Of a stretch of 64,000 nucleotides of DNA, positions 9,251 through 19,340 are shown piece after piece (the stretch's first letter is position 1; every line of letters starts with the position of its first letter). The position numbers and the translations under genes were made by a program. The DNA is from Campylobacter porcelli. Lineage in GTDB: Bacteria; Campylobacterota; Campylobacteria; Campylobacterales; Campylobacteraceae. Under the pieces are notes generated by a model. The model saw only the letters and a list, made by a program, of their open reading frames with translations. It searched no databases and had not been told where the DNA came from. The stretch spans positions 930,001-994,000 of the forward strand of contig NZ_CP018789.1 in NCBI RefSeq assembly GCF_002139855.1, in the 5' to 3' direction.

Positions 9251-10293
9251 TGAGCAATTATGCGATTATAGGCATCTACGATTCTAGTCATCTCTATTTG
9301 ACCGCTCTTAACTGCGTTAAAAATCGCATCATTTACTGCTTTTATGGAGTTTGTTTTATTATAAAAATACTCACTAACAAGCACTATATCTACTCCAGCT
9401 TTTATAGCTTTTATGGCGTTTTCTTCTAAAGTCCCGCCAAGGGCTTTCATCAGCATATCATCACTTATTACAACCCCTTCAAAAGCTAGACTATCTTTTA
9501 ATAAATTTGTAACAACTTGATAAGAGAGTGTGGCTGGATTTGTATCATCGATTACTGGGATTATCATATGACCAACCATTACAAATTTAGCCTTTTTGCG
9601 TTTAATTAGCTCATAATATGGCCTAATCTCATCAAAATCAAAATTATCCACAATAGTTTTAGTTTTATGAGTATCAGCTGCTGCGTTGCCATGGCCTGGA
9701 AAATGCTTTAACACACTAGCAACGCTGTAATTATCAAATGCAGATATAAACTCACTTGCATAGGCAGTAACCTCGCTAGCATCACTACTAAATGCCCTTT
9801 GCCTTTGACCAATTATAGGAGATATATCATTATGCAGATCAACTACCGGAGCAAAATTCATATTTACCCCAAGACTTTTTAACTGCATTGCCATCTTGCT
9901 ATATAGCTTATTTGCGCTACTTAAATTTAGCTCATTTCCAACCTTATAAGCTGATGGAAAGTGCTCAAAATCGCTAAATTTATTAAATCTGCTAATTTCT
10001 CCACCCTCTTCATCAATTGCGATAAATAGCGGCTGTTTTGGTCTGGCTGAGTTTAGATAGCTTATTAAATTTTTTAGCCCATCTTTGCTACTAATATTTC
10101 TAGCTAGTATCATAACTCCGCCGATTCTACCATTTTTAATATCTAAGCGTAGCTGTCTTACCCACTCATCATTAGCGTTATTACCGCTAAAACCCACCAT
10201 AATCATCTGACCGATCATATTTCTAAGCTCTTTATCGCTTGAGTTACCAAACAAACAAATAGTAAATATAAATAGTAAAATAATCTTTCTCAT
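9235..10293 (-). CDS. Glycoside hydrolase family 3, NagZ-like beta-N-acetylhexosaminidase
   Basis: GH3 N-terminal barrel only, 352 residues, as in NagZ. The substrate motif KHFPGHG begins at K196, followed by the D-x-H dyad at 207-209 (ADTHK) that acts as acid/base in NagZ enzymes. The nucleophile Asp is in ISDDM (278/279). A signal peptide is present ([15 protein letters not shown]), so unlike E. coli NagZ it is probably periplasmic and trims muropeptides there. It overlaps gpsA by 4 nt. Confidence 0.88.
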   Translation of the reverse strand: MRKIILLFIFTICLFGNSSDKELRNMIGQMIMVGFSGNNANDEWVRQLRLDIKNGRIGGVMILARNISSKDGLKNLISYLNSARPKQPLFIAIDEEGGEISRFNKFSDFEHFPSAYKVGNELNLSSANKLYSKMAMQLKSLGVNMNFAPVVDLHNDISPIIGQRQRAFSSDASEVTAYASEFISAFDNYSVASVLKHFPGHGNAAADTHKTKTIVDNFDFDEIRPYYELIKRKKAKFVMVGHMIIPVIDDTNPATLSYQVVTNLLKDSLAFEGVVISDDMLMKALGGTLEENAIKAIKAGVDIVLVSEYFYNKTNSIKAVNDAIFNAVKSGQIEMTRIVDAYNRIIAQKARF

Positions 10294-11180
10294 TGTCTTT
10301 TTAATAGATCCTTTAAAGCCTCTTTGGCATTTTTTCCGCCTAGCATATCAACTACTTGATTAGCAATTGGAGTGTAAATCACCCTTTGTTGCGCCATTTT
10401 CGTTATAGCTCTTGCTGTGGCTACACCTTCTGCTACTTCGCCAATCTCATCTAAAATCCTATCTAAATTCTCTCCTTTAGCTAGTCCAAGCCCTACTCTA
10501 TAATTTCTTGATAGCTCACTACTTGCGCTTAAAAAGAGATCTCCAGCTCCACTAAGACCTAAAAATGTATCACTTTTAGCCCCAAAATGCTCGCCAAATC
10601 TAGCCATCTCCACTAGCCCTCTAGATATTAAACTAGCCCTAGCATTCTGCCCAAGCCCAAGCCCAGCACACACTCCCCCAGCTATAGCAATCACATTTTT
10701 ATACGCACCGCAAATCTCGGCACCTATGACATCACTGCTAATATAAGGCTTAATAAAATTTGGAAAAGCACTAGCCCAAATTTGAGCTAACTCCTTATTT
10801 TGACTACTTATCACAAGAGCACACGGCAACCCTTGCATAACCTCAATAGCAAAGCTTGGGCCGCTAAGAAATGCTAGATTATCGCCACTGCTAAATTTAG
10901 CATATATTTCATGTAAAAATTTACCGCTAATTATATCAATGCCCTTTGAAGCTACCAATATTTTTTGATTATTTGATTTAAAATTTAAGCTTAGAAATTC
11001 ATCTGTCATCTGAGTTGAGATACTAAAAAGCAAATAATCATACTTCAAAGCTTCCGATAAACCTATAAATCCATCTATATCTCGCTTTGTTCTAGATGAA
11101 ATAACGCAATCATTATTAATTTTAAGTGCTGAGTATAGAGCTTGACCCCATTTCCCAGCACCAATTACTGCTATTTTCAT
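10290..11180 (-). CDS. gpsA: Glycerol-3-phosphate dehydrogenase [NAD(P)+]
   Basis: Reduces dihydroxyacetone phosphate to glycerol-3-phosphate for phospholipids. The nucleotide fold GAGKWGQAL is at residues 7-15, with GPSFAIEV, the catalytic-lysine region [12 protein letters not shown], and the C-terminal signature [12 protein letters not shown]...SRNYRVG. Its 296 residues are slightly shorter than E. coli GpsA but usual in this group. It overlaps gatB and the GH3 gene by 4 nt each, so the three are one transcript. Confidence 0.95.
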   Translation of the reverse strand: MKIAVIGAGKWGQALYSALKINNDCVISSRTKRDIDGFIGLSEALKYDYLLFSISTQMTDEFLSLNFKSNNQKILVASKGIDIISGKFLHEIYAKFSSGDNLAFLSGPSFAIEVMQGLPCALVISSQNKELAQIWASAFPNFIKPYISSDVIGAEICGAYKNVIAIAGGVCAGLGLGQNARASLISRGLVEMARFGEHFGAKSDTFLGLSGAGDLFLSASSELSRNYRVGLGLAKGENLDRILDEIGEVAEGVATARAITKMAQQRVIYTPIANQVVDMLGGKNAKEALKDLLKRQ

Positions 11181-12595
11181 AGCTTTGACTTTAGTAGCTC
11201 ATTTACTTTAGCTGGATTGAAAGCACCCTTACCCTCTTTCATCACTTGTCCGACAAAAAATCCAAATAATTTATCCTTGCCACTTTTATACTCAGCTACC
11301 TTATCACTATTTGCGGCCAAAACACTATCGATAATAGCTATAATCGCTGAGTCATCACTTACTTGTTTTAATCCTAAGCGATCAATTACGCTATCTACGC
11401 TCTCATCACTTATGAAAATCTCATCTAGCACATCTTTAGCAGCTTTTTGAGAGATTGTGCCATCTTCTATTCTATTTAATAGTATTGATAGCTTAGCACT
11501 GCTAACTGGTGAAGTCTCGATTGTTAAGCCATTTTTTAATCTACCCAATAGCTCAACGCTTAGCCAAGTTACACACAATTTAGCAGAGTTACCACTAGCT
11601 ATTAAATCTTCAAAATATTTAGCCATCTCATAGCTACTAATTATCACATCAGCATCGCTCTCTTTTATCCCAAATTCGCTCATATATCTAGCCTTTTTCT
11701 CATCTGGCAATTCAGGCAAGATACTAGCCTCTGCCATCAAGCTATCTGGGATTATCACAGGGAGTAGATCTGGATCTGGAAAGTAGCGATACTCAGCACT
11801 ATCTTCTTTGCTTCTCATTGGTTTTGTAATAAGCTTGGTAGTATCAAATAGCCTTGTCTCTTGGACTACCTCGCTATCATACCTGCCATCTTCCCACGCT
11901 TCACACTGACGCTCAACCTCATACTCAATAGCTTTTTGGATAAATTTAAATGAATTTAAATTCTTAATCTCAACCCTAGTATATAGCTTATCATCGCCCT
12001 TTGGTCTGATACTAACATTAACATCGCATCTAAAAGAGCCTTCTTGCATATTTGCATCGCTAATATTTAAAAATCTTAAAATACTATGGAGCTTTTTAAG
12101 GTAAGCTACTGCTTCATCGCTACTTCTTATATCTGGTTCGCTCACAATCTCTAAAAGCGGAGTTCCAGCACGATTTAAATCTACCAAACTACTCTTGCCC
12201 TCATGGCTATTCTTACCAGCGTCCTCTTCTAAGTGAGCTCTAGTAATGCCAATTTTTTTATTTTTATCGCCAACTTTAATAATCAACTCCCCATTTTCTA
12301 CAATTGGTATTGTAAATTGAGATATTTGATACGCCTTAGGAAGGTCTGGATAGAAGTAGTTTTTACGATCAAAAACGCTTTTTTTATTCACAGTTGCATT
12401 TATCGCTTTACCAAAGCTAATAGCCTTTTTAACCGCTTGAGAATTTAGCACCGGTAGCGCTCCTGGTAGAGCTAGGCAAGTAGGACAAACATGCGTATTT
12501 GGCTCTTCTCCAAAGCTAGTTGAGCAGCCGCAAAATATTTTAGTTTTTGTATTTAGCTGACAATGAACTTCTAATCCTATAACTGTTTCAAACAT
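11177..12595 (-). CDS. gatB: Asp-tRNA(Asn)/Glu-tRNA(Gln) amidotransferase subunit B
   Basis: Subunit B of GatCAB, which converts misacylated Glu-tRNA(Gln) and Asp-tRNA(Asn) to the amide forms. Motifs visible are [16 protein letters not shown] (about 6-21), [36 protein letters not shown] and EIKNLNS, then the helical and YqeY-like C-terminal tRNA-binding domain. The length of 472 is normal. gatA and gatC are not in this window. It leads the gatB-gpsA-nagZ transcript. Confidence 0.97.
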   Translation of the reverse strand: MFETVIGLEVHCQLNTKTKIFCGCSTSFGEEPNTHVCPTCLALPGALPVLNSQAVKKAISFGKAINATVNKKSVFDRKNYFYPDLPKAYQISQFTIPIVENGELIIKVGDKNKKIGITRAHLEEDAGKNSHEGKSSLVDLNRAGTPLLEIVSEPDIRSSDEAVAYLKKLHSILRFLNISDANMQEGSFRCDVNVSIRPKGDDKLYTRVEIKNLNSFKFIQKAIEYEVERQCEAWEDGRYDSEVVQETRLFDTTKLITKPMRSKEDSAEYRYFPDPDLLPVIIPDSLMAEASILPELPDEKKARYMSEFGIKESDADVIISSYEMAKYFEDLIASGNSAKLCVTWLSVELLGRLKNGLTIETSPVSSAKLSILLNRIEDGTISQKAAKDVLDEIFISDESVDSVIDRLGLKQVSDDSAIIAIIDSVLAANSDKVAEYKSGKDKLFGFFVGQVMKEGKGAFNPAKVNELLKSKL

Positions 12596-12628
12596 AAATT
12601 TGACCTTTTGATATTAATAAAATGGCAT

Positions 12629-12636
12629 ATTCTAGC
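12629..12636 (-). promoter_or_regulatory. Predicted -10 element for gatB
   Basis: On the minus strand gcTAgaAT matches gnTAnaAT. It lies in the 70-bp gap after the ThiE-like gene, about 34 nt above the gatB ATG, which has AAAAGG before it. This separates the gatB transcript from the atpB transcript. Confidence 0.5.
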
Positions 12637-12665
12637 ACAAAAAAAATTAAATATTAATAACACAC

Positions 12666-13202
12666 TCAATCTAGCGTAAAATAGCGAATAGAGGCAAATC
12701 CAGCAGCACCGCAATCAACCACACTATCAATTTGCTCTTGGCTTATTATGCCACCTAAGGCAATAACCTTAGCTTTAGAGATTTTTACAACCTCTTTTAA
12801 TACCTCTAAGCCTTTTGGCTCACCCTTATTTGGTGTGAAAAAGATCGGGCTAAATGTGATAAAATCAGCACCATATTGACTGGCTAATTCTATCTCTTTG
12901 ATATTGTGAGTGCTAGCAATTTTGATTAAATTTGGTGGTGTATCTTTTAAAAGATGGATTAAATTTGAGCTAAAATGAATTCCATCAAAACCAAGCTTAC
13001 AAGCCGAATTTATATCATTTTGAGCCAAAAATTTAAGATTTTCGGATTTGAATTTAATAAAATCAGTAGCTAATTTATAATAATTTTTAGATATTTTATC
13101 TCTAAAAAGTATCATATCAGCACTTTTTAATCTACTAAAATTATTAAAAGCGTAATCAAAATTTGAGTAGAATTTAGGATCGCTTATCGCATATTTTATC
13201 AT
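12666..13202 (-). CDS. Thiamine phosphate synthase/TenI family protein
   Basis: TIM-barrel protein of 178 residues. The family pattern is clear in the second half: STHN, GADFITFSPIFFTPNKGEPKGL, then IALGGI and GAAGFASIRYF, which form the phosphate and pyrophosphate sites. The N-terminal half is short and divergent (MILFRDK retains the strand with Arg/Lys). At this length it may be a TenI-like thiazole aromatase instead of a full ThiE. No other thiamine gene is near. It overlaps the upstream small membrane gene by 29 nt. Confidence 0.75.
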   Translation of the reverse strand: MIKYAISDPKFYSNFDYAFNNFSRLKSADMILFRDKISKNYYKLATDFIKFKSENLKFLAQNDINSACKLGFDGIHFSSNLIHLLKDTPPNLIKIASTHNIKEIELASQYGADFITFSPIFFTPNKGEPKGLEVLKEVVKISKAKVIALGGIISQEQIDSVVDCGAAGFASIRYFTLD

Positions 13203-13377
13203 GGCTTAAAATTTTTATTAACAAATGTGTGATAAAAGCTAAAATTAGCCCAAAACTAGCCCCAACAAAACCGCTAATAAAAAATCCAAAAAAATGAAAA
13301 TAGTAGATAAAAATCAGTGCGCCAACAAGAGCTATTGCCCATGACGCACCAAGAATAAAATTAAGTATATATATCAA
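13174..13377 (-). CDS. Small hypothetical membrane protein after atpB
   Basis: 67 residues with two hydrophobic helices (about 5-24 and 29-57) and a short basic tail. It begins 3 nt after the atpB stop and runs 29 nt into the ThiE-like gene, so it is likely translated in the atpB transcript. A small membrane protein beside atpB also occurs in C. jejuni (from memory). A role in F0 assembly is possible by position only. Confidence 0.65.
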   Translation of the reverse strand: MIYILNFILGASWAIALVGALIFIYYFHFFGFFISGFVGASFGLILAFITHLLIKILSHDKICDKRS

Positions 13378-13380
13378 AAA

Positions 13381-14061
13381 TCAGTGCTCTTCAGATACCA
13401 CTACAGCACCAGCTAAATATACATATGTCAAAATCATAAATATAAAAGTTTGTAGTAGTGCCATAAATGTAAGCAAAGCAAAAGCAGGAAGTGGGGCAAC
13501 CCACGGAGCAAGACTTAAAACAACCATTAAGAATAGATCATCACCTTTTATATTACCAAAAAGCCTAAATGATAGCGAAACTATGCGTGATAAATGAGAT
13601 ACAATCTCTATAGGAAACATTAATGGAGCTAGAAATTTATTTGGTCCCATAAAGTGAGCAAAATATTTAATCACACCTTGAGTTCTAATACCTTCAAAAT
13701 TATAATACAAAAATACACAAAGTGCTAAACAAAGAGTTAAATTCAAACTTGAGCTTGGAGCTTCAAAACCTGGTATTATACCTATAACATTGCTTGTTAA
13801 AACTATCAAACCAATTGTAGCTACAAGTGGTAGATACTTTCTAGCAAGTTCATCGCTACCCATAACATCACGACCCATAGATACAATGCCTTCTAGATAT
13901 GCCTCAAGCAAATTCTGAGTACCACGAGGCACAAGCTGCATGGAGCTAGTAGCCATTTTGGCGATAATTAGCACAATGATTGCGACTAAAATTATGTGAA
14001 AAAGATATGTGAAACTATGATCATTGATGATCAAATTTGAAAAAAGAAAGAGATCTTTCAT
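13381..14061 (-). CDS. atpB: ATP synthase F0 subunit a
   Basis: Forms the proton half-channels next to the c-ring. The essential arginine is in [15 protein letters not shown], and the family segments [22 protein letters not shown] and the C-terminal [23 protein letters not shown] are present. The 226 residues are normal for Campylobacterota. As in the genus, atpB is away from the main atp operon. A good -10 lies about 35 nt upstream. Confidence 0.97.
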   Translation of the reverse strand: MKDLFLFSNLIINDHSFTYLFHIILVAIIVLIIAKMATSSMQLVPRGTQNLLEAYLEGIVSMGRDVMGSDELARKYLPLVATIGLIVLTSNVIGIIPGFEAPSSSLNLTLCLALCVFLYYNFEGIRTQGVIKYFAHFMGPNKFLAPLMFPIEIVSHLSRIVSLSFRLFGNIKGDDLFLMVVLSLAPWVAPLPAFALLTFMALLQTFIFMILTYVYLAGAVVVSEEH

Positions 14062-14093
14062 AGAAAAGTGCCTTTGAGAAAATTTTTGCCAAG

Positions 14094-14101
14094 ATTATAT
14101 C
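14094..14101 (-). promoter_or_regulatory. Predicted -10 element for atpB
   Basis: gaTAtaAT on the minus strand matches gnTAnaAT exactly, predicting a leader of about 26 nt. Just upstream, 14101-14116 is a 6-bp-arm inverted repeat (CTTAAT / ATTAAG, 4-nt centre) that touches the promoter and could be an operator. Confidence 0.55.
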
Positions 14102-14139
14102 TTAATTTAGATTAAGCAAAAATTAAAATATCTATTTTA

Positions 14140-14904
14140 TTATGATAAAATGAATAGATCATAAAGTAACTTAACAATAGTTAAACTTACCACAGTTAAA
14201 AAGATAATTTTTATAAATTTAATCTCCCTTTTAATAACCATATGAGAGCCAAAATATGCCCCTATCATCTGCCCAAATCCCATAATCACACCAAGCATCC
14301 ACAATATCTGTCCGCCACCGATAAATACAGATAAAGAGACAATATTTGAGACAAAATTTAAAATTTTAGTATTGGCTACAGCGCTTTTTAAATTCAACCC
14401 CAATAAACTAACAAAAGCAAACATCCAAAATGACCCAGTCCCAGGCCCTATAAATCCATCATAAAATCCAATGATTAAGCCAAAAATAGTGTAAAATAGC
14501 CCCTCTCCTATCCTTTTTTCTCTATCTATTTCTCCAAGTTTTGGGCTAAAGATTGTGTATATTAAAATCGCAATTAAGCAAATTGGAATTAGATATTTTA
14601 TCACACTAGCATCGATTAATAGCACCGCCCAAGTGCCAAGCACTGCTCCTATAAATGTCCATATAATCCCACGCCATAAAGAGTTAAAATCCACCATCTT
14701 TTTATGCGTAAAATTAGCCGCAGCTGTGAAGCTACCAAAGGTGGCTTGGAGTTTATTAGTAGCTAGTGCTATATGCTCTGGAATGCCTACTGATATAAGT
14801 GCTGGAATGGTAATAAGCCCACCACCTCCAGCAATAGCATCTACAAAACCACTTAAAAATGCTACAAAAAATAGCAATACAAAAACCCAAATTTCTAATT
14901 CCAT
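14140..14904 (-). CDS. TSUP (TauE/SafE) family permease
   Basis: Eight-helix membrane protein of 254 residues. The family hallmarks GFVDAIAGGGGLITIPAL near the N-terminus and the mirrored GFYDGFIGPGTGSFWMF in the second half are both present, plus GFGQMIGAYFGSHM. Members export sulfite, sulfoacetate or related anions; the substrate here cannot be told. It follows the CvrA-like antiporter by 8 nt and is the last gene of the cbpA-led run. Confidence 0.88.
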   Translation of the reverse strand: MELEIWVFVLLFFVAFLSGFVDAIAGGGGLITIPALISVGIPEHIALATNKLQATFGSFTAAANFTHKKMVDFNSLWRGIIWTFIGAVLGTWAVLLIDASVIKYLIPICLIAILIYTIFSPKLGEIDREKRIGEGLFYTIFGLIIGFYDGFIGPGTGSFWMFAFVSLLGLNLKSAVANTKILNFVSNIVSLSVFIGGGQILWMLGVIMGFGQMIGAYFGSHMVIKREIKFIKIIFLTVVSLTIVKLLYDLFILS

Positions 14905-14912
14905 TATATACC

Positions 14913-16346
14913 CTATAATCCATAAATCCTAATAATTTTTTGGTATCTTAGTTCGCTATTACATAAAATTAGCAATATATCATTTTGCATAAATTCAAAT
15001 GAGCCGCTAACCTTTATTAATTCTCCATCTCGCTTTGCTAAAACGATTAAAAAATCATCTGGAAGTCCAATTTCGGTTAAATTCTTACCAATTACCTTAG
15101 ATGATTCGCCTATTCTATACTGCTTTATATCTGAGTATGAGATTGGGCTACTAGGCATATTTGTGTTAGATTTTTCTGCTTCTATAACCCCAAATATCTT
15201 TGCGCTTTTGTTTAAAGTAGTGCCTTGAGTTAAAACTGAGATTAAGACCATAAAAAATATAATATTAAACATCAATTGACCATTTTCTAACTCTGCAGAT
15301 AGCGGATAGGTCGCTAAAATAATAGGCACAACGCCCCTAAGGCCAACCCAAGAGATAAAGCATTTTTCTTTAAAATTATATTTAGAAAATATCGTACAAA
15401 GAAACACACTAATAGGTCTAGATATAAACATCACAATAAGAGCCATCAATATGCTTATCATCGCTACATGAGGCAACTCGCTAGGGAATACCAAAAGACC
15501 AAGAGTAAGGAATATAAATATCTGCATCATCCAAGCAATTCCATCGAAAAAGCCAGTTAAATTCTTTTTATATAAAAACTCTTTTTTATTAGCTATAATT
15601 CCAGCTACATACACTGCGATATAGCCATTGCCACCGATCTTTTCTGATAAGCCAAAAAGCATAGCAACTAAGGCTATTAAAAGCACTGGATATAGCCCCC
15701 ATGAGCCTAGCTTTACCCTATTTATTAGGCTTGGAATTATAATACCAAATAGATATCCCATCGCACCACCAAGGATAAACTCAAGCAAAAGCTTTATAGA
15801 CATTGTATATGGATCAATCACCGTTGTAGCTGTAAGCAATCCAAGCAAAGTAATGGTTAAAAATATAGCCATAGGATCATTGCTTCCGCTTTCAAATTCA
15901 AGCAAGGAAGCAAGATTATTCTTAAGCTTGGTTGAACGCATAATAGAAAATACCGCAGCAGCATCAGTAGAGCTAATAATAGCCCCAAATAATAGGGATT
16001 CTAAAATAGAAAATCCCATTATATAATAAGCAAATACTCCAGTGATAACAGCTGAAATTACAACCCCAAATGTCGCTAAGATTATACCACTTTTAAAAAT
16101 AGGCTTAATTGATTTATAATTTGTATTAAACCCGCCAGCAAAAAGTATATAAATAAGTGCTATTGTCCCTACATTTTCTGCTATTTTAGCATTGTTAAAC
16201 TCAAGCCCTATTACCCCATCACTACCAGCTAGCATTCCAACTGCTAAAAACATAAGCAAGGCTGGGACGCCATATTTATCTGATATTTTGCTAAACAAAA
16301 CACTAAGAAGAAATAATAAACCAAATATTATCAGCGAATTATCCAT
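14913..16346 (-). CDS. CvrA/NhaP2-type potassium(sodium)/proton antiporter
   Basis: CPA1 antiporter of 477 residues: about twelve helices (first LIIFGLLFLLSVLFSKI), the core motif SGSNDPMAIFLT with the ion-site N-D pair, and the GLRGVVPIILAT segment. The C-terminus (about 395-477) is a TrkA-C regulatory domain (RIGESSKVIGKNLTEIGLP...). It resembles CvrA, which exchanges K+ or Na+ for H+ and regulates cell volume at low osmolarity. It overlaps the KefB-like gene by 8 nt. Confidence 0.88.
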   Translation of the reverse strand: MDNSLIIFGLLFLLSVLFSKISDKYGVPALLMFLAVGMLAGSDGVIGLEFNNAKIAENVGTIALIYILFAGGFNTNYKSIKPIFKSGIILATFGVVISAVITGVFAYYIMGFSILESLLFGAIISSTDAAAVFSIMRSTKLKNNLASLLEFESGSNDPMAIFLTITLLGLLTATTVIDPYTMSIKLLLEFILGGAMGYLFGIIIPSLINRVKLGSWGLYPVLLIALVAMLFGLSEKIGGNGYIAVYVAGIIANKKEFLYKKNLTGFFDGIAWMMQIFIFLTLGLLVFPSELPHVAMISILMALIVMFISRPISVFLCTIFSKYNFKEKCFISWVGLRGVVPIILATYPLSAELENGQLMFNIIFFMVLISVLTQGTTLNKSAKIFGVIEAEKSNTNMPSSPISYSDIKQYRIGESSKVIGKNLTEIGLPDDFLIVLAKRDGELIKVSGSFEFMQNDILLILCNSELRYQKIIRIYGL

Positions 16347-18012
16347 CTACACTCCTACTAAATTTATCTTTTACGCACTCTAAGGCCTTGCGTATAATCG
16401 CATTAGCCACAGCTTCCCTTTCTTTAACCAAATGAAAATGATCTCCAAAATCCCTATAAAGCCCCTTCTCTATAGTATCAGCAAATCTTATAATAGTATT
16501 TACATCATATCCTAAATCTTTAATAGAATTTGCTATTAATTCAGATTTTTGCTCATTGCTAACTGCGATTATAGCCGCTACACAATCTTTAATACAAACT
16601 TTTTCTAAAGTGTTCTTTTGCGTTGCATCGCCATAATACACATTATCGCCACTATTCTTACCCCGTTCTACTAAATTTAAATCACTCTCAAGAGCGATAT
16701 ACGAGCAGCCTTTAGCCTTTAACTGCCTTATTATTTCACGGCCTAGTCTACCATATCCACATACTACAAAATGCTCTTTAAGCTCCATAGAATTTTTACT
16801 AGTTAGCTCGTCCATTATATCTTGCTCTTGGCTACTGATAATCTCATCATCTAAGATATCTTGCTCTTCCATTTTATCAGCGATTTTAACGACATTTTTT
16901 AAGATAAATGGGGTTAATACCATCGATATTATCACTACAGCGGTTAAAATTTGAAGGATTCTATCATCTATCATATTTTTTACTGATAAAAGAGTAAATA
17001 TCGCTAGGGCAAATTCGCCTACTTGCGCTAGGCTAAGGGCTGTTTTTAATGCTGTCTTTTTCCTAGCGAACATCATTAAAAATAGATAAACCACCATAAT
17101 CTTTATAAATAGCACACAAATTAGCATAGGAATTATGATTAAAAGATTGGTAAATATCACAGCAAAATTTATCTGCATACCAACTGTTATAAAAAATAAT
17201 CCTAGTAGTAAATCTCTAAATGGTATCAAGTCAGTCTCTATTTGGTGCTTATATGGCGTTTCTGCGATAAGCATTCCAGCTATAAATGCACCCAAAGAGT
17301 AGCTAAATCCAAAATAGTGCGCTAAAAAACTAGCTCCAATTACGGTAAATAAAATTGTTGTTATAAATATCTCTTTTGAATTTGTTTGAATAACTGCGTT
17401 TAAAACACGACTTAAAATATACTTACCAATAAAATATAAAAGCACTATAAGAATAACTGCACTTATAATAGATGTGAGTATCAAAGAGCTTACTGAGCCA
17501 TCTTTAATATCAAATATATCCATCATTAAAAGCAAAGGGATCACAGCAATATCTTGAAATAGCAAAATTCCAAGAGCTTTTCTCCCATATTTTTTTGAGA
17601 TATGACCAGTATCATTTAGTATCTTTAATACAATAGCCGTGGAGCTAAGCGCCATAGCAAAGCCTATGATAATAGCTATTTTTATATCCAAACCAAACAT
17701 ATAAAAAGCTAATAAACTAAGGATAAATCCAGTAACTATCATCTGTATAGAGCCATATAAAAATACATATTTTTTCATAGACATTAAATGCTTAATGCTA
17801 AACTCAAGACCGATAGTAAACATCAAAAATACAATTCCAAATTCAGCCACAAAGCTCAAATCGTGATTGCTCTTTAATCCAAAAAGTTGAGATATAAATA
17901 CCCCAGTAGCGATATAGCCTATTATGGTTGGGATCTCATATTTGCGAAATATAAGATTAAATAATATAGCACAACCAGCTGCAATAATAAAAATATATAC
18001 AAGATTATCCAT
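16339..18012 (-). CDS. KefB/KefC-type CPA2 cation/proton antiporter with TrkA-N domain
   Basis: 557 residues: twelve or so membrane helices (1-380) of the CPA2 fold with GLEFSIKHL and SLAQVGEFALAI, then a cytoplasmic RCK/TrkA-N nucleotide-binding domain starting at HFVVCGYGRLGREI (about 415). KefB-type proteins mediate K+ efflux that acidifies the cytoplasm under electrophile stress. It begins 5 nt after hspR and overlaps the second antiporter, so both are probably read with the heat-shock operon. A KefB gene next to hspR is also known in C. jejuni (from memory). Confidence 0.9.
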   Translation of the reverse strand: MDNLVYIFIIAAGCAILFNLIFRKYEIPTIIGYIATGVFISQLFGLKSNHDLSFVAEFGIVFLMFTIGLEFSIKHLMSMKKYVFLYGSIQMIVTGFILSLLAFYMFGLDIKIAIIIGFAMALSSTAIVLKILNDTGHISKKYGRKALGILLFQDIAVIPLLLMMDIFDIKDGSVSSLILTSIISAVILIVLLYFIGKYILSRVLNAVIQTNSKEIFITTILFTVIGASFLAHYFGFSYSLGAFIAGMLIAETPYKHQIETDLIPFRDLLLGLFFITVGMQINFAVIFTNLLIIIPMLICVLFIKIMVVYLFLMMFARKKTALKTALSLAQVGEFALAIFTLLSVKNMIDDRILQILTAVVIISMVLTPFILKNVVKIADKMEEQDILDDEIISSQEQDIMDELTSKNSMELKEHFVVCGYGRLGREIIRQLKAKGCSYIALESDLNLVERGKNSGDNVYYGDATQKNTLEKVCIKDCVAAIIAVSNEQKSELIANSIKDLGYDVNTIIRFADTIEKGLYRDFGDHFHLVKEREAVANAIIRKALECVKDKFSRSVDG

Positions 18013-18017
18013 TTATC

Positions 18018-18377
18018 CTACTTTTTATCATCTACAAATATCATATCAAAGCTACTGACTCTTTTTACTAGCGAACCTTTATTTTGTGTTTTTATATTTG
18101 ATCTTAATTCATCTATAATCGCCTCACACTCCTCAAGTCTTTGCTTAAGCCTTAAAATCACATCAACACCTGCTAAATTTACCCCCAAATCTCTTGTTAA
18201 ACGCAAAATCATCTTAATCTTATCAAGATCTTTTTCGCTATATAATCTCATCTTGCCTTCAGTCCTACTAGGCTCTACTAAACCCTCTCTTTCATATTGT
18301 CTTAGAGTTTGTGGATGGATATTTAACACCTTTGCCACTACGCTAATTAGATAAACTGGTTCTTCATAATTTCTCAT
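18018..18377 (-). CDS. hspR: HspR heat-shock repressor (MerR family)
   Basis: 119 residues. The MerR-type winged helix is at residues 8-75 (YLISVVAKVLNIHPQTLRQYEREGLVEPSRT, RLYSEKDL), followed by a C-terminal helix that dimerises. HspR represses chaperone operons through the HAIR inverted repeat, using DnaK or CbpA as corepressor in related bacteria. It lies 9 nt after cbpA; the HAIR at 19320-19340 indicates autoregulation. Confidence 0.95.
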   Translation of the reverse strand: MRNYEEPVYLISVVAKVLNIHPQTLRQYEREGLVEPSRTEGKMRLYSEKDLDKIKMILRLTRDLGVNLAGVDVILRLKQRLEECEAIIDELRSNIKTQNKGSLVKRVSSFDMIFVDDKK

Positions 18378-18386
18378 ATTGCCTCT

Positions 18387-19274
18387 TTATAATTTTGTTT
18401 GAAGTAGATCTTTTAACTGCGCATCTAGCTGATCTACATCCGGTAAAACCACATTGATAACTAAATACATATCGCCATAAATCTCGCTCTTTCTATTTTT
18501 AACCCCATATCCTTTTAATCTAATTTTTTGACCATTTTTAGTATTAGCTGGAATTTTGATAGATACATCTTTTTTAAATGTCTTAACTTCAATCTTACCA
18601 CCAAAAAGAGCCGTTTTTAAGCTAATATCTAAATTTTTATATAGATCATCTCCATCTCTTTTATACTCTTTATCATCTTCTATATTTACAGTTATGATAA
18701 GATCGCCCCTATGTGAGCCAGCACTTTTGCCTTTATTTCTAGCTCGTAGCTTTTCTCCACTTTTTAAACCTGCTGGAATTTTAATTTTAATTTTTTCGCC
18801 ATTTATGCTAAATTCATAATCTCCGCCATTTACAGCTAACTCAAATGAGATATTTATCTTAGCTTGAATATCTAAATTTTGCCCAAATCCACCGCCAAAT
18901 CCATCAAAACTCTCAAATCCAGATGAGCTAAATCCACCAAAACCTCTTCTAGAGCCACTAGATCTGCCAAAATTGCCAAAAATTTGATTTAAAATATCAT
19001 TAATATCTGCGTTACTACCAAAATTTGCCCTACTAAAATCATGGAAGCTCTGTCCGCCAAACATACTATCGCCATATTGATCATACTGCTGACGCTTGGT
19101 CTCATCGCTTAAGATTTCATAAGCTGCGTTAATCTCTTTAAATTTCTCCTCAGCACCTGGCTCTTTATTAATATCAGGATGGTATTGTCTAGCTAATTTT
19201 CTATAAGCTTTTTTGATCTCATCGCTGCTAGCACCCTTTGAGATGCCTAAGGTTTCATATAAACTATTACTCAT
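18387..19274 (-). CDS. cbpA: CbpA-type DnaJ-like co-chaperone
   Basis: 295 residues. The N-terminal J domain carries HPD at 32-34, followed by a Gly/Phe/Ser-rich linker (about 75-135) and two beta-rich substrate-binding domains ending in a dimerisation segment. The four CxxCxGxG zinc repeats of true DnaJ are absent, which makes it a class II protein such as CbpA. It stimulates DnaK ATPase activity. It heads the cbpA-hspR operon under the HAIR operator. Confidence 0.93.
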   Translation of the reverse strand: MSNSLYETLGISKGASSDEIKKAYRKLARQYHPDINKEPGAEEKFKEINAAYEILSDETKRQQYDQYGDSMFGGQSFHDFSRANFGSNADINDILNQIFGNFGRSSGSRRGFGGFSSSGFESFDGFGGGFGQNLDIQAKINISFELAVNGGDYEFSINGEKIKIKIPAGLKSGEKLRARNKGKSAGSHRGDLIITVNIEDDKEYKRDGDDLYKNLDISLKTALFGGKIEVKTFKKDVSIKIPANTKNGQKIRLKGYGVKNRKSEIYGDMYLVINVVLPDVDQLDAQLKDLLQTKL

Positions 19275-19305
19275 TATATATCTCCACTTATATTTTTTTA
19301 TAGAA

Positions 19306-19313
19306 ATTATATC
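19306..19313 (-). promoter_or_regulatory. Predicted -10 element of the cbpA-hspR operon
   Basis: gaTAtaAT on the minus strand, about 32 nt above the cbpA ATG. The HAIR repeat begins 6 bp upstream of it and so covers the -17 to -37 region, where a repressor would block RNA polymerase. Confidence 0.6.
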
Positions 19314-19319
19314 ATAAAA

Positions 19320-19340
19320 GTTGAGTTAGTGTCAATCAAC
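19320..19340. promoter_or_regulatory. HAIR operator for HspR
   Basis: gTTGAGT-N7-AaTCAAc fits the HspR-associated inverted repeat CTTGAGT-N7-ACTCAAG at 11 of 14 positions with the exact 7-bp spacer. A wider symmetry, AAGTTGA ... TCAACTT, spans 19318-19342. It lies between divergent cbpA (-) and htrA (+) and is close to the cbpA -10 box. Confidence 0.75.
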
